Assembly: GCA_902468045.1 (NCBI GenBank)
Contig: CABQXG010000102.1
Span: 1-5,826 of the forward strand
DNA length: 5,826 nucleotides
Reading direction: 5' to 3'
From: an uncultured Collinsella sp.
Lineage (GTDB): Bacteria > Actinomycetota > Coriobacteriia > Coriobacteriales > Coriobacteriaceae
The notes under the pieces are model-generated. The model saw only the letters and a list, made by a program, of their open reading frames with translations, searched no databases and had not been told where the DNA came from. This document shows, in pieces, positions 4,580-5,826 of the stretch. Position 1 is the first letter of the stretch. Every line of letters begins with the position of its first letter. Position numbers and translations under genes: made by a program.

Positions 4580-5826
4580 ATGGCATTGACCCCCAACGAA
4601 GCGTATGCGGCCAAGCAGCCGTTTGTGGACAAGAAAACGCTCGAGCATATCGTCGAGCAGTTTCCCACGCCGTTTCATCTATACGACGAGGCGGGCATCC
4701 GCCGCAACATGCAAGAAGTGCGCGACGCCTTTGCATGGAACCCGGGCTTTAAGGAATACTTTGCCGTCAAGGCCAATCCCAACCCGGCGCTCATCTCCAT
4801 TCTCAACGAATACGGCTGCGGCTGCGATTGCTCGAGTTATACCGAGCTCATGATTGCCCGCTCACTGGGCATCACCGGCCACGACATCATGTTCTCGTCC
4901 AACGACACGCCGGCGGCGGATTTTGCCCTTGCAGATAAACTGGGCGCCATCGTCAACTTTGACGACATCAGCCATATCGAGTTCTTTGAGCGCGTCGCGG
5001 GCCCCATTCCCAAGACGGTAAGCTGCCGTTTTAACCCGGGCGGCCTGTTCCAGCTCTCTAACGGCATTATGGACAACCCCGGCGACTCCAAGTACGGCAT
5101 GACCACCGAGCAGCTCTTTGAGGCTTTCCGCATGCTCAAGGCCAAGGGCGCCGAGAATTTTGGCATCCATGCCTTCCTTGCCAGTAACACCGTCACTAAC
5201 GACTACTATCCCAAGCTCGCACGCATCCTCTTTAAACTTGCCGTGCGCCTGGAGTGCGAGACCGGCGCACATGTCGCCTTTATCAATCTGTCCGGCGGTG
5301 TGGGTATCCCCTACCTGCCCGAGCAGCAGGCTAACGACATTCACGCCATCGGCGAGGGCGTACACGCAGCTTACGACGAGATTCTGGTCCCCGCCGGCAT
5401 GAGCGATGTGGCGATCTGCACCGAGATGGGTCGCTTTATGATGGGCCCCTACGGATGCCTGGTCACCAAGGCCATCCACGAAAAGCAGATCTACAAGGAC
5501 TATATCGGTGTCGACGCAAGCGCCGTCGATCTGATCCGCCCTGCCATGTATGGCGCCTACCACCACATTACGGTAATGGGTCAGCCGGGCGGCCCTGACA
5601 AGACCGCAGCACCGGTCACGAACACGTATGACATCACGGGCAACTTGTGCGAGAACAACGACAAGTTCGCCATCGATCGCGAGCTGCCGCATATCGACAT
5701 GGGCGACCTGCTTGTAATCCACGATACCGGCGCGCATGGCTACTCCATGGGCTACAACTACAACGGAAAGCTAAAATCCGCAGAGCTGCTCTTAAAGGAG
5801 GATGGCTCCGTACAGATGATCCGCAG
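4580..5826 (+). CDS. lysA: Diaminopimelate decarboxylase LysA, C-terminal end outside window
   Basis: Decarboxylates meso-diaminopimelate to L-lysine, the last step of lysine synthesis, using PLP in the cytoplasm. 415 residues are visible before the window ends, probably all but a short C-terminal tail. Fold type III landmarks: the PLP lysine K64 in FAVKANPNP, the H198 region in GIHAFLASNT, the glycine loop LSGGVGIPY (237-245), TEMGRFMMGPYG (281-292) matching the usual EPGR segment, the catalytic cysteine C357 in TGNLCENND, and GAHGYSMGYNYNG (384-396) of the C-terminal barrel. HAFLASN in place of the common HIGS places it in the divergent LysA branch I associate with Bacteroidetes, Lachnospiraceae and Coriobacteriia. 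The start is firm: an in-frame TAG at 4562-4564 rules out earlier starts, and GAGGT at 4566-4570 lies 9 bases upstream. The lysine riboswitch before it confirms the pathway. Carboxynorspermidine decarboxylase is the main alternative but fits poorly. Confidence 0.95.
   Translation, partial: MALTPNEAYAAKQPFVDKKTLEHIVEQFPTPFHLYDEAGIRRNMQEVRDAFAWNPGFKEYFAVKANPNPALISILNEYGCGCDCSSYTELMIARSLGITGHDIMFSSNDTPAADFALADKLGAIVNFDDISHIEFFERVAGPIPKTVSCRFNPGGLFQLSNGIMDNPGDSKYGMTTEQLFEAFRMLKAKGAENFGIHAFLASNTVTNDYYPKLARILFKLAVRLECETGAHVAFINLSGGVGIPYLPEQQANDIHAIGEGVHAAYDEILVPAGMSDVAICTEMGRFMMGPYGCLVTKAIHEKQIYKDYIGVDASAVDLIRPAMYGAYHHITVMGQPGGPDKTAAPVTNTYDITGNLCENNDKFAIDRELPHIDMGDLLVIHDTGAHGYSMGYNYNGKLKSAELLLKEDGSVQMIR

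Noticed and set aside
4862..5737. Long open frame of 291 codons on the minus strand
   Set aside because: It lies wholly opposite lysA, whose PLP and catalytic motifs are clear. Open antisense frames are expected from GC-rich codon bias; no domain is visible and no ribosome binding site stands out.

Overview
The window looks like a chromosomal segment of a moderately high-GC anaerobic actinobacterium. The protein types (a small Ser/Thr kinase paired with an XRE-like protein, an FxLYD protein, a divergent LysA under a lysine riboswitch) and the sequence style suggest class Coriobacteriia, most likely Collinsella. That assignment is recognition by memory and not a search result. No tRNA, rRNA, CRISPR array, IS element or transposase was seen.

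Layout: everything left of about 4200 is on the minus strand, and one gene on the right is on the plus strand. Reading the minus strand in transcription order (right to left): an M20D-family metallo-amidohydrolase (3012-4199); a HigB/HigA toxin-antitoxin pair in toxin-first order with a 29-base overlap (2629-2910 and 2316-2657); a small membrane protein with two or three predicted membrane helices (1963-2286, alternative GTG start at 2316); a membrane-anchored FxLYD-domain protein (1355-1798); a 140-residue XRE-like helix-turn-helix protein (900-1322); and the N-terminal 267 residues of a Ser/Thr protein kinase that runs off the left edge (1-801). On the plus strand, lysA (diaminopimelate decarboxylase) starts at 4580 and runs off the right edge, nearly complete.

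The 380-base gap between the amidohydrolase and lysA (4200-4579) is fully regulatory. It carries candidate divergent promoters and a clear lysine riboswitch (aptamer about 4351-4509). Its expression platform contains two mutually exclusive helices around the lysA ribosome binding site, so the likely logic is lysine-dependent translational shut-off of the last step of lysine synthesis.

The higBA pair is a self-contained addiction-type module with its own promoter region (2909-2996), including a 13-base palindrome that is a natural operator candidate. FxLYD protein, XRE-like protein and kinase lie close together in one direction and may form a signalling module. A 14-base perfect inverted repeat would hide the ribosome binding site of its first gene, and a 9-base-pair stem stands just before the kinase start. 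The 105 bases between 1858 and 1962 hold only small inverted repeats.
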